Assembly (NCBI GenBank): GCA_937899725.1
Contig: CALCCA010000141.1
Coordinates: 1 to 36,170 of the forward strand
Length of the DNA stretch: 36,170 nucleotides
Direction: 5' to 3'
DNA from: an uncultured Halomicronema sp.
Lineage (GTDB): Bacteria; Cyanobacteriota; Cyanobacteriia; Phormidesmidales; Phormidesmidaceae
Below the pieces are notes generated by a model. That model was given only the letters and a program-made list of their open reading frames with translations, searched no databases and was not told the origin of the DNA. Positions 8,800 through 18,047 of the stretch are shown piece after piece; position 1 is the stretch's first letter; each line of letters starts with the position of its first letter. A program made the position numbers and the translations under genes.

Positions 8800-9091
8800 A
8801 GCTTTCCTAGTGAGTTTTTAACGCGGTGAGGATCGACGCAATGTTGGCTGTAGCTGTCTTCGAGGGGATACCCCACCGCTCACGCTAGCGGCCCTCGCCC
8901 ATCTGCGTCAGCCTTGCTCTATGGTAAAACCTATTTTCTCTCAGGGAGGAGAGTGTCTCAGAGACAATGCTAGCGATCGCGTGAGTTCTCCCCAGCCGCT
9001 GACAGCAGCGAGCATTGTCTGGAGATCCCATGAGAAAATGAGAACCCTGATTCAGTTCTCACCCTGTCATGCCCTTGGAATCAACCACTTT
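8800..9091. other. Divergent intergenic region with a compound hairpin at 8861-8897
   Basis: Separates the SDR gene (minus) from the PlsY-like fusion gene (plus). CGAGGG (8861-8866) pairs with CCCTCG (8892-8897), enclosing CCGCT (8876-8880) paired with AGCGG (8887-8891). The region also holds upstream in-frame ATGs (8921, 9038) for the fusion protein, so part of it may be coding. No promoter could be assigned with confidence. Confidence 0.4.
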
Positions 9092-10873
9092 ATGCTGAGC
9101 CTGACTCAAGTTTGGGGCACCTTGCTCATTTTCGTGCTGTGCCCGCTGCTGGGGGCCTTACCGCTGACGGCTTGGTGGCTCACCCTGTTGACGCGTCAGG
9201 CAACCCCACAGCCGTGGCGGCGCGAGATCAGTATTGCCACAGCGGTTGTCGAGGGCAATCAGCTGGTGGGCAGTTTGGCCTGGCTCACCGAGGTGGCCAA
9301 AGGCGTGGGGACAGTTTGGCTGGCTCGCCACTATTTCCCCACTGACCCCGGTTGGGAAATCATTGCCCTGATGGCCTTGGTCATGGGCCGCTACTGGCGA
9401 TCGCACGCCGTAGGCACCACTAGCCTGATTGGCGGGGCCTTTGCCCACACCCCCGTGGTGGCCGGTCTGAGCTTTTTGGTGGGCTTTTTGGGCTTCACCC
9501 TATTTCGGGAAAAGCAGCAGGGTCGGCTACTGGTGCTGGGGCTGTTTACGCTGATCACGGCCCTCAGCCACCCCAACGGCATGCGGATCTTGCTGACGGC
9601 CAGCCTTTGCGGTCTGATCGGCTGGATTTATCAAAAAATGCCCGAGGAGCTGGATCAACCCAACCCCGCCATGCGGCTCGAATCACGGCGGCTATTCGGC
9701 TTCTTTCGCAGCGATCGCGCTCTGCTGGCGCTCCAAAAACGGTTGGACAAAGATCAGGTCGGGGCGAAAGCAGCCTCACTGTCGCAGCTGCTCGGTTGGG
9801 GCTATCCCGTGCCAACAGGCTATGTCTTACCCGCTGGGGATGATCCCGCGATGCTGCTGGAGATTACCCAACCGTCGCCACAGGCTCCCGTCATTGCCCG
9901 ATCATCTATCGTGGGCGATCGCCCAGCTCTCTCGTCCAGTGCGGGGCAATATCCGGCAAGTACCAACCTGACCTCGCCAGAAGCGCTGTACGCGGCGATG
10001 AATCAGTGCTTTCGCGCCTACAGCCAGGCCAGTGCCCTGCAGTATCGCCGCGATCGTGACCTGCCCGAGGGCAGTCTGGCCGTCATTGTGCAGCAGCAGG
10101 TGCAGGGCCTGTGCAGCGGGGTCGCCTTTAGCCGCGATCCCTTTACAGGAGCAGGAGACGCCGTCGTTATTGAAGCACTGCTCGGCCCGGCCGCTTTCGT
10201 CACGGCTGGCCAGCGATCGCCCGAGCAGTGGCAAGTCACCCTGCAGCCCGCTGACCGGCCAGATAATCTCGAAAGTCCTGACAGTTGGCGCTTGCCCGAG
10301 GCACTCACCCTCGACGTCAAGGGCAGCGGCGAGACCCCGCAGCGGCTGCTGCAAGAAGTGGCCTTTTTAGCTCGCCACCTGGAGCAGCGCTGTGCAGGCA
10401 TTCCCCAAAATATTGAATGGAGTTTTGACGGCGATCGCCTCTGGCTCCTGCAGAGTCGGCCCATCATTCCCGTTGAGGGCCAGCGGGGGCAGGGCGCCCA
10501 GCGCCAGTTGCCGACCGCTGAACCACCGACTGTTGCCTTGACTGAGGCCACCTCACGGCTGCACGCCCTGCCGGTCTGTCCTGGAGCAGCCACGGGTAAA
10601 GTCTCAGTCTTAAAGGCTTTGCGCCAGCCTCAAGCGCTACCGCTCGACACTATTTTGGTCGTGCCGTTTCTCAAGGCCAGTGATCTGCCGGCCTTTGCCC
10701 AACTGCCGATCAACGGCTTGATTGCCGAAACCGGCGGCCAACTTTCTAATGGAGCGATCGCGGCGCGCGAGTATGGCATTCCCACCATTGTGATGAGCCA
10801 GCGGCGCGATCGCTTGCAATCCGGACAGCGGATTCATCTAGACAGCACTTTAGGGACCGTAGATTTGCTGTAG
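9092..10873 (+). CDS. PlsY-like membrane domain fused to PEP-synthase-like ATP-grasp and swivelling domains (likely pseudoenzyme or regulatory protein)
   Basis: 593 residues from the ATG at 9092; in-frame ATGs at 9038 and 8921 would add 18 or 57 residues of non-family sequence. Residues 1 to about 190 are hydrophobic and follow the acyl-phosphate:glycerol-3-phosphate acyltransferase (PlsY) plan: PLLGALPLT in place of YLLGSIPTG, EVAKG in place of DVLKG, and MGRYWRS in place of the GHxFPVF motif. The glycine-lysine-rich GGKG loop is replaced by GTTSLIGGAF. The next part (VGAKAASLSQLLGWGYPVP, ARSS, VAFSRDPFTG, NIEWSFDGDRLWLLQSRPI) is the ATP-grasp domain of PEP synthase/PPDK. The last part is the PEP-utilising swivelling domain, where GG-x-TSHAAI-x-AREYGIP becomes GGQLSNGAIAAREYGIP, with Asn (codon 10748-10750) at the phosphohistidine. 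The TIM-barrel domain is absent. Catalysis of the classical PEP reaction is therefore unlikely; this is inference. Confidence 0.78.
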   Translation: MLSLTQVWGTLLIFVLCPLLGALPLTAWWLTLLTRQATPQPWRREISIATAVVEGNQLVGSLAWLTEVAKGVGTVWLARHYFPTDPGWEIIALMALVMGRYWRSHAVGTTSLIGGAFAHTPVVAGLSFLVGFLGFTLFREKQQGRLLVLGLFTLITALSHPNGMRILLTASLCGLIGWIYQKMPEELDQPNPAMRLESRRLFGFFRSDRALLALQKRLDKDQVGAKAASLSQLLGWGYPVPTGYVLPAGDDPAMLLEITQPSPQAPVIARSSIVGDRPALSSSAGQYPASTNLTSPEALYAAMNQCFRAYSQASALQYRRDRDLPEGSLAVIVQQQVQGLCSGVAFSRDPFTGAGDAVVIEALLGPAAFVTAGQRSPEQWQVTLQPADRPDNLESPDSWRLPEALTLDVKGSGETPQRLLQEVAFLARHLEQRCAGIPQNIEWSFDGDRLWLLQSRPIIPVEGQRGQGAQRQLPTAEPPTVALTEATSRLHALPVCPGAATGKVSVLKALRQPQALPLDTILVVPFLKASDLPAFAQLPINGLIAETGGQLSNGAIAAREYGIPTIVMSQRRDRLQSGQRIHLDSTLGTVDLL

Positions 10874-11080
10874 CCAGCCCTCGCATCGAGTTTGGTTGTT
10901 GATGATTTTTTAACAAAGTCTCCCGAGTAATTACGGTGAAAAATTTATTTATCCATCAAGATGGGCAGATTTAGTAAGGTCTATCGGTGGAAATCCGGGA
11001 CTGCAGCGGCTCATTTTTGAGGTCTCTGCCCGCAGCACTTCCTAAATTTAGTTGTCAGGCGTTAGTCACTGCTTAAACCG

Positions 11081-11713
11081 ATGAGTCATCCCAGTTTTAA
11101 GACGTATGTCAAAACTCTCAACAGCTTGCTGAAATACAAAGGGGATTGGCTACAGCAAGAGTCTCAAGATTTAGCCAAACTTTGTCACATGTACGGCAAG
11201 CTGCTACAGCTCGATGAGAACGAACGCAAAACACTGCTGTTAGCCGCTTATTTTAAGAACTTGGGGGCGCTCTACATCGCCGACCAGTTATTAGAGGAAG
11301 AGTTTCGCGATCATGGTCATATGGTCGCCAGCTTGAATATCTGGTTTGCTGAAAGCGCCAATATCGCCAGAGATTCAGGACTCACAGACGTCGAAGCTAT
11401 TTTGAACCAGTATCACTTGCGCACCATCCCGCAGCACAAGCTCGCTCGCATTTTTCAAGTGCTCAACACTTGGATTGCCTGCCAACAAGAGAAGGGGTGG
11501 CGGCATCCGATGACGGAGCGCGAAGCCAGAATTATCTTGGAACAGCGGGCCCGCCTGCGGTGGTCAGACCCGCTGATTGTGCGGCATTTCATTCACTGCT
11601 GTAATCAGTCCTGCAGGCTGTCGGATGCGCCCACCGCTGATTACAGCTTGCCCTCTCAAGCCGCTACCCAAGAAGCATCAGAGGCGATCTCCCCCCTCGA
11701 AGAATTGGCCTAA
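11081..11713 (+). CDS. Degenerate HD-GYP/HD-domain-like protein of unknown function
   Basis: 210 residues, soluble. The helical segment LLLAAYFKNLGALYIADQLL occupies the place of the HD-GYP signature AA-x-LHDIGK-x-x-IP-x-x-IL, with the metal-binding His-Asp pair replaced by Lys-Asn. Further segments (HGHMVASLNIWFAES, NQYHLR, EREARIILEQRARLRWSDPLIV) run in the order of the second half of HD-GYP domains, including the equivalent of the segment before the final helix. If the assignment is right, it cannot hydrolyse cyclic-di-GMP and may act as a binding or scaffold protein. It starts 207 bases after the PlsY-like fusion gene on the same strand. The family call is by motif order only. Confidence 0.55.
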   Translation: MSHPSFKTYVKTLNSLLKYKGDWLQQESQDLAKLCHMYGKLLQLDENERKTLLLAAYFKNLGALYIADQLLEEEFRDHGHMVASLNIWFAESANIARDSGLTDVEAILNQYHLRTIPQHKLARIFQVLNTWIACQQEKGWRHPMTEREARIILEQRARLRWSDPLIVRHFIHCCNQSCRLSDAPTADYSLPSQAATQEASEAISPLEELA

Positions 11714-13110
<1,397 letters not shown>

Positions 13111-13182
13111 AGGATGTTTGCTAGGGGTTTGGCAGTGCCACCCCCCGGTTGTTAGCGACCTGGCAGAAACCGTAGATCGCGA

Positions 13183-13800
13183 TCAAAACAGCTTTGCGGT
13201 CTGCGCTGCCGTGTCAAAGACGTAGCGGCTTTTATAGTCAGTCACGCCATAAAGATTGAACGAAATCGTCGGCTCGTCTCCATAGGGTTCGACCTGGTGA
13301 ATCGCGCCGGGGGTAAACGTGATGATGTCACCGGGAGCCAAGATGGTTTCCTCTAGCAGCTCAATTTTGTCGGGCTGATCGGGCGTTGGCGATCGCCGCC
13401 AGATCCGATTTTTTTCCTGGCCGCCCAGCATCGCCACTAGGCCCCAAGTAGCGTGATTGTGAATGGTGGAAGCACTCCCAGGGCTCCAGGTCACCATTTG
13501 TATCGTCAAGGGAAACTGATATTCTCGATAGAGAAAATGCACGCCCCAGCCGGTTTTGGGGTCAGGCTCTTTGTATTCCATCTGCAGCCAGTAGGAACTG
13601 ATCAGCAGCTTGCGCACCAGGGGGGCGATCGCTGCCAGCCGTTTTGCATCGTCCTGTTCCGCCGCCAAAACATCTTCTAACTCGGTTAAAAAGCGATAGA
13701 GGCGATAGATTTTTTCAGGCTCCTCAGCAGCGGCCGCCTTGAGGGTTTGCAGCGTGCCATCATCTGTTACCAGCCAGTTGCTATTTGCCATGATGCTCAT
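13183..13800 (-). CDS. Cysteine-dioxygenase-family cupin protein
   Basis: 205 residues; the second Met (13791, MANSNWL) is an equally good start. H114 and H116 in TIHNHATWGLV and H168 in TPGAIHQVE fit the three-histidine iron site of the cupin fold used by thiol dioxygenases. The segment SSYWLQMEYKEPDP and the C-terminal ISFNLYG are typical of the predicted metal-dependent cysteine-dioxygenase-type proteins of cyanobacteria. The family oxidises cysteine or a related thiol to a sulfinate, but the true substrate here is unknown. It is divergent from the lipoprotein gene at 13871 with a 70-base shared promoter region. Confidence 0.75.
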   Translation of the reverse strand: MSIMANSNWLVTDDGTLQTLKAAAAEEPEKIYRLYRFLTELEDVLAAEQDDAKRLAAIAPLVRKLLISSYWLQMEYKEPDPKTGWGVHFLYREYQFPLTIQMVTWSPGSASTIHNHATWGLVAMLGGQEKNRIWRRSPTPDQPDKIELLEETILAPGDIITFTPGAIHQVEPYGDEPTISFNLYGVTDYKSRYVFDTAAQTAKLF

Positions 13801-13827
13801 TTGAGAAACCGATGGCTATGGTAATAC
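13801..13827 (+). promoter_or_regulatory. Candidate extended -10 promoter for the FGE-domain lipoprotein gene
   Basis: TTGAGA (13801-13806), a 15-base spacer, then TAATAC (13822-13827) preceded by TGG, an extended -10 arrangement, about 44 bases ahead of the ATG at 13871. The spacer is shorter than the usual 17, so this is tentative. Confidence 0.3.
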
Positions 13828-13870
13828 TGAACGCCGACGAATAGATGAATCTCTGCTGAGGGAGTGGTCA

Positions 13871-14803
13871 ATGGGCAAACATTTATTAAAAATCGCCGCT
13901 GGAGGCTTGCTGCTGCTCTCGGCCTGCAGTGCCGCCTCAGAAGCCGAGCCGCTGATGACCCGCGATCGCTGCGCCGCCCAGCCCGGTTTCGTCTTTGTGC
14001 CAGCGGGCACCTTTATCACGGGCAGCACCCCTGCCGAGCGCGACTATGGCTACGAGATTTCCGCCCAGGCGATCGCGGATTCACCCGAGGCCATCGCGGC
14101 CGCCGAACAGGGATTGCGCGATCGGCGCTGGTTTGAGTTTGAAGCCGATCAGCAGACGGCCTCGTTGGCCGCTGTTTGCATGCAGGCCAATCTGGTCACC
14201 CAGCAAGACTATGCTGCCTTTATCGCCGCCACCGGCCACCGCGCCCCCGGCATTTCTGCTGCCGAGTATCAAGAGCAAGGGTTTTTAGTGCATCCCTACG
14301 CAGACGTCGTGCCCTACCTGTGGCAAGACAACATGTTTCCTGACAGTTTGGGGGAGCATCCGGTGGTGCTCGCCTCCTATGACGATGCCGTAGCCTATGC
14401 CGAGTGGCGCGGCCAGCAAGATGGCGTGCAGTATCGGTTGCCCACTGCCGACGAATGGGAAAAAACCGCCCGAGGCGAAGATGGTCGCTACTTTCCCTGG
14501 GGCAATGACTGGCAAGATGACGCCACCCACTGGGGTCAGTCAATCCCTTTTGGTACCAGCGCGATCGCCCGCTATCCCCTCAGTCAAAGCCCCTATGGGG
14601 CCGAAGACATGGCCGGCAACGTGTTTGAGTTCACCTCCACCCTGCGGGAGCGGCGGGGCGTCACTGTCTCGGTAATGAAAGGCTGCTCTTGGGATGACCT
14701 GCCCGGCTTTTGTCGCGCCGCCTATGAGCACACGCGCCCAACGACTTCGCGCCATATTCTCTTCGGGTTTCGGCTGGTGCTGGTGCCCGAGTTGCTTGAG
14801 TAA
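13871..14803 (+). CDS. FGE-sulfatase (SUMF1) domain lipoprotein lacking one canonical active-site cysteine
   Basis: 310 residues. The N-terminus MGKHLLKIAAGGLLLLSAC ends in a lipobox (LSAC, Cys19), so the protein should be lipid-anchored outside the cytoplasmic membrane. GAGGGAG precedes the ATG. FGE-domain landmarks follow: FVFVPAGTFITGS near the start, RLPTADEWEKTARG, FPWGND, GAEDMAGNVFEFTS and the C-terminal GCSWDDLPGFCRAAY ... FGFRLV. In true formylglycine-generating enzymes a Cys-x4-Cys pair binds copper in the last segment; here the second Cys (C281) is kept and the first appears to be Asp, with an extra Cys272 before SW. It may therefore be a carbohydrate- or protein-binding relative. 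No sulfatase gene is present nearby. Confidence 0.8.
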   Translation: MGKHLLKIAAGGLLLLSACSAASEAEPLMTRDRCAAQPGFVFVPAGTFITGSTPAERDYGYEISAQAIADSPEAIAAAEQGLRDRRWFEFEADQQTASLAAVCMQANLVTQQDYAAFIAATGHRAPGISAAEYQEQGFLVHPYADVVPYLWQDNMFPDSLGEHPVVLASYDDAVAYAEWRGQQDGVQYRLPTADEWEKTARGEDGRYFPWGNDWQDDATHWGQSIPFGTSAIARYPLSQSPYGAEDMAGNVFEFTSTLRERRGVTVSVMKGCSWDDLPGFCRAAYEHTRPTTSRHILFGFRLVLVPELLE

Positions 14804-14926
14804 CACGTGTGTCGATCGTGTGATCTCCAGGTGCAACGCGCAAGGGAACGGAGGAGCGGGAGAGTAGCAGACTAAGGGAACGGAGGCGCAGACTTAAGGA
14901 ATTCAAACTCAAACATGCCCCACCAG

Positions 14927-14990
14927 CAGAACCCGGTTTCTGGAAACTGGTCGACCAACCTGACAAGTTTTTCGTGGAAACCGGGTTCTG
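14927..14990. repeat. Palindromic repeat element with 14-bp perfect arms
   Basis: CAGAACCCGGTTTC (14927-14940) is the exact reverse complement of GAAACCGGGTTCTG (14977-14990), with 36 bases between. Elements with an AGAACCCGGTTTCT core are familiar as dispersed repeats in filamentous cyanobacterial genomes, from general knowledge. It lies between the convergent lipoprotein and kinase genes, where it could also help end transcription. Confidence 0.6.
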
Positions 14991-15027
14991 GGACACCTGA
15001 TTTCTTGGCAAACTCCTAGTTCAAAAT

Positions 15028-16857
15028 TCAGCCATCCGCAACAGCTTGCCAAAACCGGATAGTTTCATCAGCGGCGCTGCTGATCAGCGTTTGACTATCG
15101 GGCGTAAACACCAAGTCACAGACCGCCCAATCATGGCGCAGTACTGCACATCGCTGGGGGATCTCACCGCTCCAATCCCATAGGTGAATCTCGCGATCGC
15201 GGCTCCCCGTAGCCAACCAGCGACCGTTCGGGCTGAGGGCGATCGCGCTGACCGCATCTTGATGCTGGCCTAGTTGCTGATGCTGAGCCAAATCTGTCAG
15301 TGACCAGAGCGTGACGGCACCCCGACGATCGCCGGTCACCACTGCCGGTTCAGTCGCCTTGAGTGCCACCGCCCGCAGTCCCGCTGGCGCCGTCCAAGTG
15401 TGGAGCAGTTGCCCCGTCGGCAGCGCCCACAGCCGCAGCGTGCCCGCTTCTCCCACGCTGACTAGGCGATCGCCCAGGGGGCTCACCTGCACTTGGTTCA
15501 CCGCACCGCTGTGGCGCGTTAAATCCACCAGACGCTTACCCGCATTAATCTGCCATAGCGAAATGCGGCCTGTGGTATCAGCAGCCACGAGCTGCGTCCC
15601 GTCAGGAGTGAGGGCGATCGTTGTCACCAGCCAGCCTGGCTGCTGCCAGCTCTGCCGCAGCCGATCGCTGTCTAAATCCCACTGTTTGACCGTACCGTCT
15701 TGGCTAGCGCTAAATAGCGTTTGACCATCGGGATGAAAGGTCACCGCCGTCGCGGCATCGCGATGGCCCTCACCCAACCCCAAGCGCTGGGCAAAGGTAT
15801 GCAAAACCTCACCGATTTGCCGATCCCAAAGCTGCACAGTGCTATCACTATTGGCTGTGGCGATCGCTCGCCCCGTTGGCGCGATCGCCACAGCCTTCAC
15901 CACTCGACCCGGTGTCGGCCAGGTTTGCTGACAACGCCAGGGGGCAAGGGATTGCTGAGCCAAATCAGATGTGACCCGTGGCTGCGGCACTAACCCTGCT
16001 GGGGCCAGATCAGCCAAGGCCGCTATTGCAGTGGGGTAGCGGCTACGCAGCGTCCGTGCGGTTAACCGGTTCAGCACTCGCGCCAGCGCATCACCGACGG
16101 GGGCCGGCGTCAACGTTTGCCACACCCAGCAATCTGCCGCTACGGAATACAGGTCAAACGGATGCATCCCGGTAAGCAGATGCAGGCAAGTCAAACCCAG
16201 ACTATAAAGATCGCTGGCGGGTACCGCTTTGCCCAGGGCTTGCTCAGGGGCCGCATAGCCCGCGCTGCCAATGATCGTGCCGGTCTGCTCGAGTTCACTG
16301 GCCGTGGGCACTGGTCGCGCCGCCCCAAAATCGACCAAGACAGGAAGACCATCGCCTGCCGACAGCACCACATTCTCGGGCTTAATGTCGCGGTGAATAA
16401 TCTTTTGGTCGTGAATAAACTGCAGCACCGGCAAGAGGGCCAGCAGCAGCGATCGCACGTCCTTTTCAGTGAACGGGCCATCCGCCGCCAATCTCTGGGC
16501 CAGGGTACGACCCGCCACATAGGTTTGCACCAGGCACAGATCACGCGATGATTCCAAAATGGCAATTAAGCTCGGAATCTGCGGATGTTGCCCGAGCTGG
16601 GCTAAGCGCTTCGCTTCCGCTAGATCTTGATCACGGCTGCCGCGCGACCGCAGGATTTGCTTGATCACACAGCGCTGAGGCGGGGTCACCGCTTCATCCC
16701 AGGCTAAAAAAGTTCGGCCAAAGCCGCCCTCGCCCAACCCTTGCGTTGGGCGAAACCGTTGGCCCAAGCGCAAACGATCGCCACAGCCCTGGCAGCGATC
16801 GCTCTCTGCCGCATTGCTCGGAGCCGGACATTGAGGATTAATACACAGAGTCACCAT
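15028..16857 (-). CDS. Zinc-ribbon Ser/Thr protein kinase with a seven-repeat WD40 propeller
   Basis: 609 residues. An N-terminal zinc-ribbon (C5, C10, C22, C25) precedes the kinase: GLGEGGFG (40-47), Lys66 in CVIKQI, HRDIKPEN (155-162) and DFG (176-178), followed by GSAGYAAPEQ. All catalytic residues are present, so it is probably active. The C-terminal half contains seven WD repeats ending in LWD or a variant (VQLWD, VKQWD, ISLWQ, LRLWA, VTLWS, IHLWD, IRFWQ), enough for one complete propeller. No membrane segment is seen. This architecture is common in cyanobacteria, where the propeller is thought to bring in partners. The substrate is unknown. It is flanked by unrelated genes. Confidence 0.92.
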   Translation of the reverse strand: MVTLCINPQCPAPSNAAESDRCQGCGDRLRLGQRFRPTQGLGEGGFGRTFLAWDEAVTPPQRCVIKQILRSRGSRDQDLAEAKRLAQLGQHPQIPSLIAILESSRDLCLVQTYVAGRTLAQRLAADGPFTEKDVRSLLLALLPVLQFIHDQKIIHRDIKPENVVLSAGDGLPVLVDFGAARPVPTASELEQTGTIIGSAGYAAPEQALGKAVPASDLYSLGLTCLHLLTGMHPFDLYSVAADCWVWQTLTPAPVGDALARVLNRLTARTLRSRYPTAIAALADLAPAGLVPQPRVTSDLAQQSLAPWRCQQTWPTPGRVVKAVAIAPTGRAIATANSDSTVQLWDRQIGEVLHTFAQRLGLGEGHRDAATAVTFHPDGQTLFSASQDGTVKQWDLDSDRLRQSWQQPGWLVTTIALTPDGTQLVAADTTGRISLWQINAGKRLVDLTRHSGAVNQVQVSPLGDRLVSVGEAGTLRLWALPTGQLLHTWTAPAGLRAVALKATEPAVVTGDRRGAVTLWSLTDLAQHQQLGQHQDAVSAIALSPNGRWLATGSRDREIHLWDWSGEIPQRCAVLRHDWAVCDLVFTPDSQTLISSAADETIRFWQAVADG

Positions 16858-17017
16858 AGGCCCAATCGCTGCCCCAGTTACGCTGCTACAGAGCGATCGT
16901 TGGCACTGTCGCCATCAGGGTTGCCGGGCAGCCGTTGAATTCCGACTGCCGCACGTCGCCTTCTGAATTCTGCAATGCTGAAACCAGATGAGCCCGCATC
17001 GCTCAGTCGAGTCGCCA

Positions 17018-17758
17018 TCAAAAGGGATATGACTTAAACGGAATCCACTGACCCCAAAGACGATTCAGCGTGCCGTCGATCATCAGCCCACTCAAAATAC
17101 TGTTTAAAGCATCCAACAGTTCACGGTTACCTGGTAAGACAGCAATGCCAAACGGATGCTGTGATGGAATTTCGAATGCGACTCTCACCCCAGCATTCTG
17201 GGCTTCAGTGGCAAACAAAATCAGCGCGTCTTCCACCACCGCGTCGATATGGCCTTCGCGCAATTCCTGCAGCATTTCGATTTCAACGTCCTTAGTGCCG
17301 TCAAAATACACCGGGTCAATGTCGGCGGGTAAGACTTCTAACAGTTGCCGACTGACACTCTCTTGAATCACACCAATGCGCCGACCACTTAGGTTCGACC
17401 GATCTTCGATCGGAGAGTCTTCGCGCACTAAAACTGCCGTATCAAACCGGCCATAGGCGCGGGTAAAGTCAGCCCGAGCGCGGCGCTCTTGAGTAATGAT
17501 CTGGTTAAACCAGATAACGTCATACTCGCCGGTTCTCAAGGTCGAATAGAATTTTTTGAGCGGAATGTCAAACCACACCGGCTCTACCCCGAGGCGATCG
17601 CAGACGATGCGCGTGAGCGCTGGCTCAAACCCTTGACGCCGCCCATCGTCCACAAAACTCATCGGGCGAGTGTTGATATCACTGGTAATAATGCGGAGCT
17701 GCCCCGACACCACAGTCGTGAAACTGGGCAATTGCTGAGTATCAGTCATGTTTGACAT
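17018..17758 (-). CDS. Family 3 solute-binding-like protein without a signal peptide
   Basis: 246 residues, close to the length of a mature SBP family 3 domain. Typical segments are GQLRIITSDINTRPMSFVDD (strand 1), FEPALTRIVCDRLGVEPVWF, and LRTGEYDVIWFNQIITQERR, with the second lobe GRRIGVIQES, VEDALILFA and GIAVLPGN. The family binds amino acids or related small molecules between two lobes. The usual signal peptide or lipobox is missing: the start MSNMTDTQQLPSF is polar and goes straight into the domain. It may be a cytoplasmic ligand sensor or binding protein rather than a transport component. No ABC permease or ATPase lies next to it. Confidence 0.78.
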   Translation of the reverse strand: MSNMTDTQQLPSFTTVVSGQLRIITSDINTRPMSFVDDGRRQGFEPALTRIVCDRLGVEPVWFDIPLKKFYSTLRTGEYDVIWFNQIITQERRARADFTRAYGRFDTAVLVREDSPIEDRSNLSGRRIGVIQESVSRQLLEVLPADIDPVYFDGTKDVEIEMLQELREGHIDAVVEDALILFATEAQNAGVRVAFEIPSQHPFGIAVLPGNRELLDALNSILSGLMIDGTLNRLWGQWIPFKSYPF

Positions 17759-18047
17759 GAGTTTCTATCTCTCACCACCAGAGCAGGAAAGAGTAATCGG
17801 CGCCTCAACCCTGACTTGATTAGACCCTAGCAGACCGAATGCCCTCTGAAAAGATGACTTTTGTCCTATGTGAGGCGTCTCAGAGGCATCAAAAACATTC
17901 TAGCTTTGACTGATCAGGTTGTGACATCAGCGCAGGCATCACGGTGACATCAGCCTCACTCATCCCTAACTGAGACCAGCCAGTCGGCCCGCCGAGAGAG
18001 CACAGACAAAGTCACTGCTGAGTCACCGCCATGGGCCGCATCATGCT
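17759..18047. other. Intergenic region with a short direct repeat
   Basis: Lies between the end of the GT-C-like gene (18048) and the start of the solute-binding-like gene. GTGACATCAGC is present twice, about 20 bases apart, in the 17927-17970 part. No coding frame or terminator was recognised. Confidence 0.35.

Noticed and set aside
9902-10593. Long minus-strand frames opposite the PlsY/PEP-like gene
   Set aside because: They are shadows of a GC-rich coding region; the plus frame has clear domain motifs.
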